From NCBI GenBank assembly GCA_035496935.1, contig DATJED010000024.1, positions 1 through 64,000 on the forward strand: DNA of 64,000 nucleotides, given 5' to 3'. The notes below the pieces were generated by a model. The model ran no database searches, was not told the DNA's origin, and worked only from the letters and a program-made list of their open reading frames with translations. The DNA is from Pseudopedobacter sp035496935. GTDB taxonomy: Bacteria > Bacteroidota > Bacteroidia > Sphingobacteriales > Sphingobacteriaceae. Both the position numbers and the translations under genes were made by a program. The stretch's first letter is position 1. Each line of letters opens with the position of its first letter. Shown piece by piece: positions 16,375 through 25,183 of the stretch.

Positions 16375-16482
16375 TTATATCTCCCTTTTCGGGCTAGGAA
16401 TTGGCACCTTCTCTTTTATGTTAAGGGTTGCCAGTGGGTCTGTGAGCCTAATCTCTCGCCACTTCTTTATAAATCAAGACCT
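16375..16482 (-). promoter_or_regulatory. SAM-I (S-box) riboswitch
   Basis: Read on the minus strand: a pairing segment near TTTATAA, GCGAGAGATTAGGCTC, CACTGGCAACC, GGTGCCAATTCC, then AGCCCGAAAAGGGAGAT and ATATAAA closing P1. The GGCAACC...GGTGCCAATTCC pair is diagnostic of the SAM-I aptamer. It regulates metY, which starts about 205 bases downstream. The remaining leader (16171-16374) shows no reading frame; no obvious intrinsic terminator with a long T-run was seen, so the expression platform is unclear. The rest of the gap to mgtE (16483-16730) shows no gene. Confidence 0.92.
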
Positions 16483-16730
16483 ATTTTAAGGAATTGATTT
16501 TGGTATCTCAACCAAATAATGATGCGAAGATAGGCGCTGAATAGGTGAAAAACAAGATAATATTTGGATTTATTTTTAAAAAGTCGGTTTAGAACGTTTA
16601 CAACGACATTTATCTAAATATTTTTTAACCAGGTTGGTAACGTTTAAACGAGTGCCTAACCAATGCAAACAATTGAAATTAATATTGTTAAAAATGCAGA
16701 TTTATAAAGCTTAAAATTTAATTTCGCAAC

Positions 16731-18080
16731 ATGCAATCTTTTGATATAGATAAAACCGACATCCTAAAGATTAAACAGGCGTTGGAGGGAGATGAGCAGG
16801 AACTTTTGTTGTTGGTTCAGGATTATCATGCTTCAGAAATTGCAATTTTATTTGAATCGATTCCGCTAGAGGCTCAAAAGCGTATAATTAATATTTTGCC
16901 GGTAGATGTGGCTTCAGAAATTATTTCTGAAATGAGCCACGAATCGCATCCCGAAGAGCTTTTAATAGACTTAGAGCCTGAGAAACGCCAGGAAATTGTT
17001 GAGGAGCTGGATTATGACGATGCTACCGACATTATTTCCCAAATGCATGAAGATCATCAGCATGAGATTTTAGGGGAGATGGACAAAGAGGATGCGGTAA
17101 ACATCCGTAACCTAATGACCTATGCCGAGGATACCGCTGGTGGGTTAATGAATACTGAGGTGATTAAGGTGGATGCCGAGATGACCAAAAAACAGGCTAT
17201 CGATCAAATTATCCTCCAAAGCGAAGAAATAGAAGAATTTTACACCATTTATGTGGTCGATCATTTTGATGTTTTACAAGGAATTGTGTCTTTAAAAGAT
17301 ATCATCAAATCAAAAGCGAGTGCAAGAATTTCTGATTTGGTGAACTCTGATTTTGTGTACGTAAAAGCCAGTACAGACCAAGAGGAAGTAGCCGATTTAA
17401 TTTCGCAGTACAACCTAACAAGTATCCCGGTGGTGGATGTAAATATGAAATTGCTGGGCCGTGTAACTTTTGACGACGTGATTGACGTTATGGAAGAAGA
17501 AAGCACAGAAGATATATTGAAGTTTTCTGGGGTTTCGCAGGATGAAGAACTAAGCGGTAACTGGGTTGAGGCGGTAAAATCTCGTTTACCTTGGTTAATT
17601 TTAAATTTAGGAACGGCTTTTTTGGCTTCGTCTGTAATCAGATATTTTGAACCGACGGTGTCAAAAATTGTCGTTTTAGCGGGCTATATGACGATTATTG
17701 CCGGAATGGGGGGCAATGCGGCAACACAGGCGCTTGCGGTTACCATACGTAGGATTACTTTAAGTGATTTAACAGATCGGCAGGCTTATCAAACTGTAAT
17801 TAAGGAACTTACTGTTGGCTTAATTAATGGTGCGGTAAACGGTTTTATCGTGTGTGTTTTCGCCTATTTTTATGATGACAATTTGATGTTAGGCGTGGTG
17901 ATTTTTATCGCGATGACGGGGAATCTGCTAATTGCAGGTGTTACTGGCGCCGGGATTCCTTTGGTTTTGAAACGTGTAGGTGTTGATCCTGCTATAGCTT
18001 CGTCCATCATTATTACAACCTTCACCGACGTTTTTGGATTTTTACTTTTATTGGGCTTAGCCTCTAAATTATTACTATAA
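16731..18080 (+). CDS. mgtE: Magnesium transporter MgtE
   Basis: A 449-residue Mg2+ channel/transporter of the inner membrane. In order: an acidic N-terminal superhelical domain (about 1-130; repeats such as LLIDLEPEKRQEIVEELDYDDATDIISQM in part), two CBS domains (about 135-255; MNTEVIKVDAEMT, GRVTFDDVIDVM) and five membrane helices (about 285-449) with the pore motif AGMGGNAATQ and a late TGAGIPLVLKRVGVDPA segment. In the known family the CBS and N domains sense cytosolic Mg2+ and close the pore. The length is standard. It is monocistronic, divergent from metY. Confidence 0.96.
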   Translation: MQSFDIDKTDILKIKQALEGDEQELLLLVQDYHASEIAILFESIPLEAQKRIINILPVDVASEIISEMSHESHPEELLIDLEPEKRQEIVEELDYDDATDIISQMHEDHQHEILGEMDKEDAVNIRNLMTYAEDTAGGLMNTEVIKVDAEMTKKQAIDQIILQSEEIEEFYTIYVVDHFDVLQGIVSLKDIIKSKASARISDLVNSDFVYVKASTDQEEVADLISQYNLTSIPVVDVNMKLLGRVTFDDVIDVMEEESTEDILKFSGVSQDEELSGNWVEAVKSRLPWLILNLGTAFLASSVIRYFEPTVSKIVVLAGYMTIIAGMGGNAATQALAVTIRRITLSDLTDRQAYQTVIKELTVGLINGAVNGFIVCVFAYFYDDNLMLGVVIFIAMTGNLLIAGVTGAGIPLVLKRVGVDPAIASSIIITTFTDVFGFLLLLGLASKLLL

Positions 18081-18234
18081 TTGCAGATAGATTAAAAATG
18101 TCGGCAGTGTTTCGTCCGCGGTCCGAAGACGGCGTTAGACAACTAACTGATATGCCAATCTTAGTTATATCGACTAAATAAAATTCAATAAGCTCTGTGG
18201 ACTTCGGTCTCCCGACTTTAAACTATAAAAGCAA

Positions 18235-19218
18235 ATGCAAACAAAACACAACTGGACCAAAGAAGAAATTTTAGCTATTTATAACAAACCTTTTTTAGAT
18301 TTAGTTTACGAAGCGGCGACTATTCATCGTGAAAATAAAGATTATTCAGAAGTTCAAATAAGCTCTCTAATTTCCATTAAAACAGGTGGTTGTCCAGAAG
18401 ATTGTTCGTATTGTCCGCAGGCTGCCCGCTATCATACCGATGTTGAAGTACAATCAATGATGAAAGTTGATGAGGTAATTGGTTTAGCGCAAAAAGCAAA
18501 AGACGGTGGAGCCTCAAGATTGTGTATGGGAGCGGCTTGGAGAGAAGTACGTGACAACCGTGATTTTGACAAAGTGATTGACATGGTAAAAGCCGTAAAC
18601 GATATGGATATGGAAGTTTGCTGTACCTTAGGGATGTTAAATGCGCATCAGGCACAACGTCTTTCGGACGCAGGTTTATACGCTTACAACCACAATTTAG
18701 ATACTTCTGAAGAAGATTATAGCCGTATTATTTCAACTCGTACTTACGATGATCGACTGCAAACTATTGAAAATGTGCGCAAAGCTAATTTAACGGTTTG
18801 TAGTGGTGGAATCATTGGTTTAGGCGAAACCGTGAACGATAGGGTAGCAATGTTGCAAGTTTTAGCCAATATGCCACAACACCCAGAATCTGTGCCGGTG
18901 AATGCCTTAGTTCCTGTAAAGGGTACGCCATTGGCAGATCAGCCACGTGTTGAGATTTGGGATATGGTGCGGATGATTGCGACCGCCCGAATTATTATGC
19001 CTAAAAGCGCTGTACGTTTATCTGCCGGACGTAATGAGATGAGCGTTTTAGAGCAGGCTTTTTGTTTTATGGCCGGTGCAAACTCCATCTTCGCCGGAGA
19101 TAAGTTGCTAACTACACCAAATCCAGATTTTAAAGACGATATGGCGATGTTTGAGCTTTTAGGGTTAAAAACCCGCAAAGCGTTCAAAAACGGCAGACCT
19201 AACGAGTTAGTTCATTAG
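18235..19218 (+). CDS. bioB: Biotin synthase
   Basis: A 327-residue radical-SAM enzyme that inserts sulfur into dethiobiotin as the last step of biotin synthesis. The [4Fe-4S] cysteines are Cys53, Cys57 and Cys60 in GGCPEDCSYCPQAARY. The SAM- and [2Fe-2S]-binding parts are present: MGAAWR, CCTLGMLN, YNHNLDTS, CSGGIIGLGE and the final SAGRNEM with the arginine that ligates the second cluster. Length and order are those of BioB. No other biotin genes are nearby. The 154-base gap before it contains a GC-rich stretch but no gene. Confidence 0.97.
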   Translation: MQTKHNWTKEEILAIYNKPFLDLVYEAATIHRENKDYSEVQISSLISIKTGGCPEDCSYCPQAARYHTDVEVQSMMKVDEVIGLAQKAKDGGASRLCMGAAWREVRDNRDFDKVIDMVKAVNDMDMEVCCTLGMLNAHQAQRLSDAGLYAYNHNLDTSEEDYSRIISTRTYDDRLQTIENVRKANLTVCSGGIIGLGETVNDRVAMLQVLANMPQHPESVPVNALVPVKGTPLADQPRVEIWDMVRMIATARIIMPKSAVRLSAGRNEMSVLEQAFCFMAGANSIFAGDKLLTTPNPDFKDDMAMFELLGLKTRKAFKNGRPNELVH

Positions 19219-19317
19219 CATGGTTAAATGAGTGAAGGACTGGATGAGAGAAGGGTTAGATAACTATCCTGCAAGCCAGTCCCATATCTGTCATCTCCAT
19301 ACTCATATCTAAAAAAG

Positions 19318-19803
19318 GTGAGATTAATCCCGTTCCAGAACGAACATATCCAAACATTAATCAACTGGATTGTTGATGAAGATACGATGCTGAAATTTGC
19401 GGGCATTGGTTTTACTTATCCGCTTACAGATAGACAGCTGAAAAATTATATCCACGAACATCCCGATCGTTTAATTTATTTAGCGGTTGATGATGAAACA
19501 TCAAAACCTATCGCTTATGGAGAAATTATTCCTCAAGATAGTAATTCTGCAAGGTTAGGTCATTTAATCATCGGCGAAAGCCAACAACGCGGTAAGGGTT
19601 TAGGACAAAACTTAATCCAGCTGCTAATTGATGAAGCAATGCTTAAACTTAAAGTAAAAACGATGGATTTATATTTATTGGGTGGTAATGTAATAGCAGA
19701 AAAGTGTTACCTTAAATATGGTTTTCAATTTGTTGATAACGATTTCCAAATCAGCCACAAAGGAAAATCCTACGATATATTGAAAATGTCAATTGCTTTG
19801 TAA
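19318..19803 (+). CDS. GNAT family N-acetyltransferase
   Basis: A 161-residue acetyl-CoA-dependent N-acetyltransferase. The acetyl-CoA pyrophosphate loop is QRGKGLG (90-96) in the usual R/Q-x-x-G-x-G/A form, after the strand ARLGHLIIGE, and the C-terminal Tyr motif LKYGFQFVDND fits the fold. The start is GTG at 19318, giving MRLIPFQNEHIQTL; no ATG lies in a better place upstream. The acceptor is unknown; the RimI/RimJ-like branch or a small-molecule acetyltransferase are both possible. It sits between bioB and rpiA. Confidence 0.88.
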   Translation: MRLIPFQNEHIQTLINWIVDEDTMLKFAGIGFTYPLTDRQLKNYIHEHPDRLIYLAVDDETSKPIAYGEIIPQDSNSARLGHLIIGESQQRGKGLGQNLIQLLIDEAMLKLKVKTMDLYLLGGNVIAEKCYLKYGFQFVDNDFQISHKGKSYDILKMSIAL

Positions 19804-19866
19804 TAAATAAAAAATAAATCATCAAGATTCTCTAACAAACTAACCAACAACCACAAACTAAAAAAC

Positions 19867-20532
19867 ATGAACCCAAAACAATTAGTTGGCGAAGAAGCAA
19901 CAACGTATATCAAAGACGGAATGGTGGTAGGCTTAGGTACCGGTTCAACCGCTTATTTTGCCATAATGAAGATTGGCGAGATGGTTAAAAACGGTCTGCA
20001 GATTAAAGGAGTTCCCACTTCAAAAGCAACTGAAGAATTGGCCAAATCCTTAAATATTCCTTTGTTGCCGATTAGTGAAGTTACAAAAATTGACGTGACA
20101 ATTGATGGGGCAGATGAATTTGACACCCGTAAAAACTTGATAAAGGGCGGCGGCGCCGCATTATTACGAGAAAAGATTATCGCCTCTGTAACCGATTTTT
20201 ATGTGATTATTGCCGATGCCGCTAAAGGTTCCGAATATTTGGGCAGTTTTGCCGTTCCCGTTGAAATTACGCCTTTCGGTAAGGAGATCACCATATTTCA
20301 GCTTAAAGCTTTAGGTTGCGAGCCTAAATTGCGTTTTAAAGATGGTGAACTGGTGGTGACAGATAATCAGAATTATATTGTTGATTGCAAATTCGATAAA
20401 ATCGAAAAGCCGGAAGAGCTCTCGCAAAAAATGAATGAAATACCTGGAGTTGTGGAGAACGGTTTATTTGCAAATATGGCGAACGTAATTATCAGCGAAG
20501 ACGGAAAAGGGAGTACTGTTAAAATTAGTTAG
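19867..20532 (+). CDS. rpiA: Ribose-5-phosphate isomerase A
   Basis: A 221-residue cytosolic enzyme interconverting ribose 5-phosphate and ribulose 5-phosphate in the pentose phosphate pathway. The family blocks are clear: GLGTGSTAYF (22-31) for phosphate binding, DGADEF (80-85) with catalytic Asp residues, and KGGGAALLREK (93-103) with the catalytic Glu and Lys. The length matches E. coli RpiA (219). Its stop is 3 bases from the convergent phosphatase gene. Confidence 0.97.
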   Translation: MNPKQLVGEEATTYIKDGMVVGLGTGSTAYFAIMKIGEMVKNGLQIKGVPTSKATEELAKSLNIPLLPISEVTKIDVTIDGADEFDTRKNLIKGGGAALLREKIIASVTDFYVIIADAAKGSEYLGSFAVPVEITPFGKEITIFQLKALGCEPKLRFKDGELVVTDNQNYIVDCKFDKIEKPEELSQKMNEIPGVVENGLFANMANVIISEDGKGSTVKIS

Positions 20533-20535
20533 CCT

Positions 20536-21129
20536 TCAATTTTCGGCAGTGAGATTTAGAAAAGCAACGCTGTTTGTAGCTAATTCTTGCCTATAAATGA
20601 GCTTAGATACACTGCTGAAATCAATTTGTAGGTTATAAACCTTCTCAACCGGAAAATCTAGTACATAAGCGATAATTGAACGAATTACGCCAGAATGTGT
20701 AACGATAACAATATTCTCTGCTGGAACTTCCGAAATAGTTTCTTCGTAAAAATCTATCGCTCTATCGTATAAATCGATAAAACGTTCTCCGTTTTTTATC
20801 TTGTAATTTACAAAATCGTCGTTCCAAGCATTTTTTTCTTTTACGGGAATTTCGCTCCATTCTTTCATCTCCCAATTACCAAAGTCTAGGTCAGAAAGTC
20901 GTTCGTCCTGCGTGAATTTATCATCGCTTAAATAACTTGCTAACTTGGTGCATCTTCTTAACGGACTACTGTAGTAAGCTGAATTATCATTGAGTTTTAA
21001 CCTATCTTTTATCCAGTCAAACTTTATTGTGAAATTTTCTTCCAATGGCATTTCAGATTTACCATAACAAAATTTGTTTGGATTATAAACTTCGGGATGT
21101 CGAATCAAATAGATTTTTTTAGCGGGCAT
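20536..21129 (-). CDS. Histidine phosphatase family protein (CobC-like)
   Basis: A 197-residue phosphatase of the phosphoglycerate mutase superfamily. The catalytic N-terminal motif is LIRHPEVYNP with phospho-accepting His11 (RHP in place of the usual RHG, RHA or RHT). CYGKSEMPLEE matches the CxGxSDxPL block of alpha-ribazole phosphatases; SSPLRRC and IVTHSGVIRSI supply the second Arg and second His. A CobC-like role in cobalamin assembly is possible, but no cobalamin genes are near, and such proteins often have other substrates. It is convergent with rpiA. Confidence 0.85.
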   Translation of the reverse strand: MPAKKIYLIRHPEVYNPNKFCYGKSEMPLEENFTIKFDWIKDRLKLNDNSAYYSSPLRRCTKLASYLSDDKFTQDERLSDLDFGNWEMKEWSEIPVKEKNAWNDDFVNYKIKNGERFIDLYDRAIDFYEETISEVPAENIVIVTHSGVIRSIIAYVLDFPVEKVYNLQIDFSSVSKLIYRQELATNSVAFLNLTAEN

Positions 21130-21641
21130 TTTAAAATTTATGATTAAGATTTATTAAGATAAAATACACTAAGTTGTTTTGTTAGAATGTTGGGTAACTA
21201 TATTTTTAAATTCTGTTGGTCTTTAACAGTGACAATGGCTACACTTATTTTTCTTTTCTGAAATCTCATTAGGGGAGTGGTTGAAATTTATCGTCGTCCT
21301 ATTTTGCTTTGTTAAATTCCAATCCTTTCCTTAATAAATTCTAAACTATTTAATCCTTTTTAAAAAGACTTAATTTATTTTTCAGATTTTGGCTTAAACC
21401 TGTTTTTTAGCCTTGACTTCCTATAAATTTTGTGGTTTTTAGCGACAGAATAATGTTTTGTTTAAGTATATAACTTGCTGTTGATCTTTAATTTGATAGT
21501 TTCCATGTAAACTTTCTGTTTTGTTTTCTGTATTTACTGTTTTTATTAAAGTTGTTAAATTACAGAATAAAGTTTTGTTTATTGATTTTTAAATATTTAA
21601 ATATCTGTATTTTAAATATTTATAATATTAAATTTAAACTT
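21130..21641. other. 512-base AT-rich region without a gene
   Basis: A strongly T-rich (plus strand) non-coding stretch between two minus-strand genes. It starts with a copy of the phrase ATACACTAAGTTG (21164-21176) and ends in an AT-only tract with repeated AAATATTTA units (about 21588-21640) that could fold after the small crtA-linked gene. No reading frame, RNA gene or mobile element was recognised. Confidence 0.4.
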
Positions 21642-21887
21642 TTAGTTGTGTCTGTTGTACGCATTTAAAAACTCTACCCGCATCAGCTTAAAATTGTCAA
21701 CAACAGACTTTATAAATGTTTTATCTATAATTTCGAACACGCCATCTACGCCGTTTAAAATGTCCATCTCTGCCAATTTGTAGGTCTGTTCAATTGCGCC
21801 CTGCTCAAACTTGATGATGTATTTATTGTTCATTGAAAAAATAGTGATTTTGCAATCAGGGTGTGGTAATTCTGCAACGACTCTCAT
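21642..21887 (-). CDS. Small conserved hypothetical protein linked to crtA-like gene
   Basis: An 81-residue cytosolic protein without signal sequence or membrane segment: MRVVAELPHPDCKITIF, then a strand-rich part (NNKYIIKFEQGAIEQTYKLAE) and a helical end (SVVDNFKLMRVEFLNAYNRHN). I recall similar small proteins only as conserved hypotheticals in Bacteroidota. It begins 40 bases after the CrtA-like gene on the same strand and is likely co-transcribed. Its function is unknown. A copy of the dispersed phrase ATACACTAAGTG lies just upstream, between the two genes. Confidence 0.75.
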   Translation of the reverse strand: MRVVAELPHPDCKITIFSMNNKYIIKFEQGAIEQTYKLAEMDILNGVDGVFEIIDKTFIKSVVDNFKLMRVEFLNAYNRHN

Positions 21888-21927
21888 AATTTTTTTATTT
21901 TAAATACACTAAGTGTTTTTTATTCGG

Positions 21928-22620
21928 CTATTTTTTGTTGTGAATTTGTGTCTTGAAAAGGTTCCCGCTGACTTCGATTATAATGAATCTTGCAAAAAGC
22001 TCTTCGCTATACCAGTTTTCGTCGCGGGTTAATTTTACAACTTTAGCATGTTCGGCATCTTTGTAAGCAAAGGCAACAACATCTTCTACGCTATCCCAAA
22101 TAGAAAATGTAGCCTGCATAAAAAAAGGAGCTTCGCCAATTCCTATTGAGCTAACAAAACCCTTCGTTTTGTTCATAATTGATGCAACTGGCGGAACGTT
22201 TTTCCAGAAGTTTTTTAATCGGTTTATACGAATTGTTGCCCGTGTAAGTACGGCAACTTTACCTTCGGGCTGTTTAATTCTTGGATTGCCGAAGGGTTCC
22301 TTTCCGCTCCATTTTCCATGGGCGCTCGTAGGTTCTAGTAGAATGTAAGATTGCTCGTTACAGAACCATTTCCACCATTTGGCAATAAATGAATTTTTGT
22401 GGAACTCTTCAAAATCGGCTTTGTTTTGCCAAACGGCCAATAAGCCCCATTGCCTAAAATCTGGGTTGACATCGAAAGTGCCGTTTTTGCCACAACCTAA
22501 AAGTTTCCAAAAGTTACATTTTGTGTTGAAATAAAGCGGCAACCTGTGTATTGCCATAGCTATAAAAGCCAAAGGCACAAACATTTTAGGATATCTTACT
22601 AAAGTTATAGAAACAAGCAT
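21928..22620 (-). CDS. CrtA-like (spheroidene monooxygenase family) protein
   Basis: A 230-residue protein resembling the CrtA/spheroidene monooxygenase family, whose founding member is a haem-dependent carotenoid ketolase. Typical stretches are ITLVRYPKMFVPLAFIAMA at the start, FWKLLGCGKNGTFDVNPDF, WGLLAVWQNKADFEEFHKNS (an ABM/EthD-like strand-helix unit) and VLTRATIRINRLKNFWKNVP. The N-terminal stretch is hydrophobic but does not look like a cleaved signal. No other carotenoid genes are in the window, so the carotenoid substrate is doubtful; in Bacteroidota many members stand outside crt clusters. It leads a two-gene unit with the 81-residue protein. Confidence 0.75.
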   Translation of the reverse strand: MLVSITLVRYPKMFVPLAFIAMAIHRLPLYFNTKCNFWKLLGCGKNGTFDVNPDFRQWGLLAVWQNKADFEEFHKNSFIAKWWKWFCNEQSYILLEPTSAHGKWSGKEPFGNPRIKQPEGKVAVLTRATIRINRLKNFWKNVPPVASIMNKTKGFVSSIGIGEAPFFMQATFSIWDSVEDVVAFAYKDAEHAKVVKLTRDENWYSEELFARFIIIEVSGNLFKTQIHNKK

Positions 22621-22799
22621 TTAGGCCAATTTCGTTAATTTAATGCTTTGCTTTAAATAAGGTGGATAAATAGCTAAATGTGGATATGTCTTATAATGAT
22701 AGAAGAATTGATTTTTGAATGAGTGAAGGGTGGGGTGATAGAATAAAAGGTGGAATAATATGGGCAATGGAAGAGTAGAATTATTTCGTATTTCCGCAA

Positions 22800-23375
22800 T
22801 TAAAGTCCGGTATTGTTCCTGAACATTTTTATTGCGATAGCTAATAAAATGATTCCAAAAGCTTTTCTAAGGATATTTAAACCAACAGGACCGAATAGTT
22901 TTTCCAGACGTAGGGAGTTTTTTAAAACAGCGTAAACAAATGCAAGGTTTATAAAAATTCCGATTACAATATTAACAGTGGCGTATTCAGCTTTTAGGGA
23001 TAAAAGCGTAGTCATTGTGCCTGCGCCAGCAATTAACGGAAAAGCCAACGGAACTATTGAGATGGTTTCGGGTATTTCTTCCCTAAAAAAGTTGATGCCC
23101 AAAACCATTTCCATGGCGATAATAAAGATAACGATGGAACCCGCTATGGCAAAGGAAGAAATATCTAAGCCGATGATCTGTAGCAATCCCTCGCCTAAAA
23201 ACAAAAAGAGCAACATTAATAGCAATGATACCAAAGTTGCCTTTTCTGATTGTATATGCCCACCGGCTTTTCGCCTTAAATCGATAATAACCGGAATTGA
23301 GCCTAAAATATCAATAATGGCGAACAGAACCATCGAAACAGAAAGAATTTCCTTAAAGTTCAGTTTATCTACCAT
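22800..23375 (-). CDS. MarC family integral membrane protein
   Basis: A 191-residue inner membrane protein with six hydrophobic helices, of the MarC/YchE/YhgN family. Typical stretches: VLFAIIDILGSIPVIIDL near the start, GSIVIFIIAMEMVLG in the middle, and PLAFPLIAGAGTMTTLLSL, the most conserved family block. The family's function is unknown; the old link to multiple antibiotic resistance is not upheld. It lies 30 bases after the SGNH hydrolase gene on the same strand and may be co-transcribed. Confidence 0.93.
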   Translation of the reverse strand: MVDKLNFKEILSVSMVLFAIIDILGSIPVIIDLRRKAGGHIQSEKATLVSLLLMLLFLFLGEGLLQIIGLDISSFAIAGSIVIFIIAMEMVLGINFFREEIPETISIVPLAFPLIAGAGTMTTLLSLKAEYATVNIVIGIFINLAFVYAVLKNSLRLEKLFGPVGLNILRKAFGIILLAIAIKMFRNNTGL

Positions 23376-23405
23376 TATTGATATCCGGTTAAAATTAAAA
23401 ATTGG

Positions 23406-24158
23406 CTAACCTAATTTTGTTGCTTTTAGCCAAGCATCGGCCATTAGTTTTGCGCCGGGCAAACTTGGATGAACGCCGTCCGCTGTCCAGTAGCTACCAG
23501 GAGCGCTTTTTAAAGCTTCATTAAAAACATCCTGATAAGGAATGAAAACAGCATTAAATTCTTTTGCGATTCTTTTTGCGGCGGCCCGGTATTCATCAAA
23601 CTCCGGATACCAAGAATTGTCTACCGCTTTCACATCTTTTAGTGCAAAAGGTTCGCCAATTACCAGTTTTACATCAGGTAATTTTTTTAGCGTTCTTTCC
23701 AATAATGCTTTAAAATCGTTCTCGTAAACGGTTACGGTACCATTGTATTTTCCGTTGTGTTTGTGCCAATAATCATTTACACCTATTAAGATACTTAAAA
23801 CATTCGGATTTAAATCTAAACAGTCTTTGTCCCATCTATCAGCAAGTTGATAAACCTTATTACCACTTATTCCTTTATTATATATCTTGATATTTTCGGA
23901 AGCGTGGTTTGCCAGTAATGATGCCGAAGCATGCAATGCGTAGCCATATCCTAAATTGTCCACTGCATTGTAGCTACTGCTCTCTTTTTTCCGACCTGCA
24001 TCTGTAATAGAATCACCCTGGAAAAGGATTGTATCGTTTGAATTGAGTTTTAATTTTGAACTTGTTTGTGGCATTGCTGCACTAACAATCTCGGGTAAAC
24101 TTATCGCCAAGGCGGTCGTAAGTGCGCTTGTTTTTAAAAAATCTCTGCGTTTAATCAT
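23406..24158 (-). CDS. Tat-exported SGNH/GDSL hydrolase
   Basis: A 250-residue esterase-like protein. I choose the ATG at 24158 because it gives MIKRRDFLKTSALTTALA, a twin-arginine signal (RRDFLK) cut near AVSA-type site IVSA; the upstream ATG would bury it behind 25 residues. The four SGNH blocks are visible: ILFQGDSITDAG (nucleophile Ser50), the Gly of GISGNKVYQ, LIGVNDYWHKHNG, and DGVHPSLPG with Asp227 and His230. Such proteins deacylate carbohydrates or lipids in the periplasm. It precedes marC on the same strand. Confidence 0.9.
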   Translation of the reverse strand: MIKRRDFLKTSALTTALAISLPEIVSAAMPQTSSKLKLNSNDTILFQGDSITDAGRKKESSSYNAVDNLGYGYALHASASLLANHASENIKIYNKGISGNKVYQLADRWDKDCLDLNPNVLSILIGVNDYWHKHNGKYNGTVTVYENDFKALLERTLKKLPDVKLVIGEPFALKDVKAVDNSWYPEFDEYRAAAKRIAKEFNAVFIPYQDVFNEALKSAPGSYWTADGVHPSLPGAKLMADAWLKATKLG

Positions 24159-24390
24159 TTTTTGTTGGTTATTGATTGCTTTAAATTTATTAAAATAATT
24201 AGCAATCGCAAAGGTTGAAGCTTGCTTTAGCAAAGTGATTTGGTGTCAAATTTAAGATAGATTTAGTTTTAGCTATTGTAGGCAGTGAGCTCAGGGATTT
24301 TAAATCAATATCAATGTAAAAAAAATGAGCCTGTTTGTAGCATATTAACGATTTAGTTCGTTATTAAGTAAGACACGAAAAATAAAAACA

Positions 24391-25113
24391 ATGGAAAATT
24401 TAAAATTGAAACTTATGAAAAATTTAAAGCAGAAACACATTGGGCTGTTGGCGGTTATATTAGCGGTGTTTTCTTTAAGCTCTTGCTTAAAAAACGACAA
24501 TAATAATGTTACACCTAATTACGCTTGGTTGTCTGTGATAAATGCTTCTCCAAATCTAGAAAAATTTGATTTTGTTATTGATAATCAATTGGTTAATAAC
24601 GATTCGTTTGCATTTACAGAGCGTTTGCCATACTTCAATATCTTTACTGGATCAAGGAGAATCGGCATTTATAAAGATGAAACAACCGATAGCTTAAAAA
24701 CCGGAACGCTGATAGCAAAACCGGGTGAAATTTACTCATTATATGTGGTAGGATTGGCACCGAATCAGGAATTTTTAACGATAACAGATTCTTTAGAAAC
24801 GCCAACCACAGGAAAAGCGAGAGTAAGATTTTTGAATTTAAGCGTTAATGCGCCGGCATTAAAACTTAACTACGGCGTAGATTCAACTTTGGTCAATAGC
24901 GTTGCTTACAAAGGCCATTCGGATTTTGTGGAAATCCCTGGAGGAAAAAAATACAACTTTAGCGTTGCTACCGCTACAGGCACTGGAAATACCGCAACCG
25001 AAAGTAACGTACTTATTGAAAGCGGAAAGATTTACACTGTTTGGGCAAAAGGCGTTTATGATAATACTACGGTTGACAGTTTAAAATTAGGAGTTAAAAT
25101 TCAAGCGAATTAA
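24391..25113 (+). CDS. DUF4397 domain lipoprotein
   Basis: A 240-residue lipoprotein. The signal is KHIGLLAVILAVFSLSSC with the lipidated Cys at about 32; a second ATG at codon 9 (MKNLKQKH) is the more natural start and cannot be excluded. The mature part is DUF4397, a pair of Ig-like beta domains: WLSVINASPNLEKFDFVIDN opens the first and ARVRFLNLSVNAPALKLNYG the second. In Bacteroidota such proteins are surface or periplasmic lipoproteins of unknown ligand. A strong terminator and then a MITE-like element follow. Confidence 0.85.
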   Translation: MENLKLKLMKNLKQKHIGLLAVILAVFSLSSCLKNDNNNVTPNYAWLSVINASPNLEKFDFVIDNQLVNNDSFAFTERLPYFNIFTGSRRIGIYKDETTDSLKTGTLIAKPGEIYSLYVVGLAPNQEFLTITDSLETPTTGKARVRFLNLSVNAPALKLNYGVDSTLVNSVAYKGHSDFVEIPGGKKYNFSVATATGTGNTATESNVLIESGKIYTVWAKGVYDNTTVDSLKLGVKIQAN

Positions 25114-25134
25114 GCTTTAGAACCAAACGTAACC

Positions 25135-25180
25135 AAAAACGGGTCATCAAAACATTTTTTGATGACCCGTTTTTATTTTA
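25135..25180 (+). terminator. Strong Rho-independent terminator after the DUF4397 gene
   Basis: An 18-bp perfect stem (25135-25152 with 25157-25174) with a 4-base loop, followed by TTTTATTTTATTAT. It starts 21 bases after the stop codon. Confidence 0.93.
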
Positions 25181-25183
25181 TTA

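Noticed and set aside
18090..18234. GC-rich stretch before bioB as a biotin operator or riboswitch
   Set aside because: No BirA-type palindrome or known aptamer could be recognised; it shows only a short TCGTC...GACG inverted repeat.
21588..21640. AT-only tract as a replication origin or DnaA region
   Set aside because: No DnaA boxes (TTATCCACA) or origin-linked genes (dnaA, dnaN, gidA) are near.
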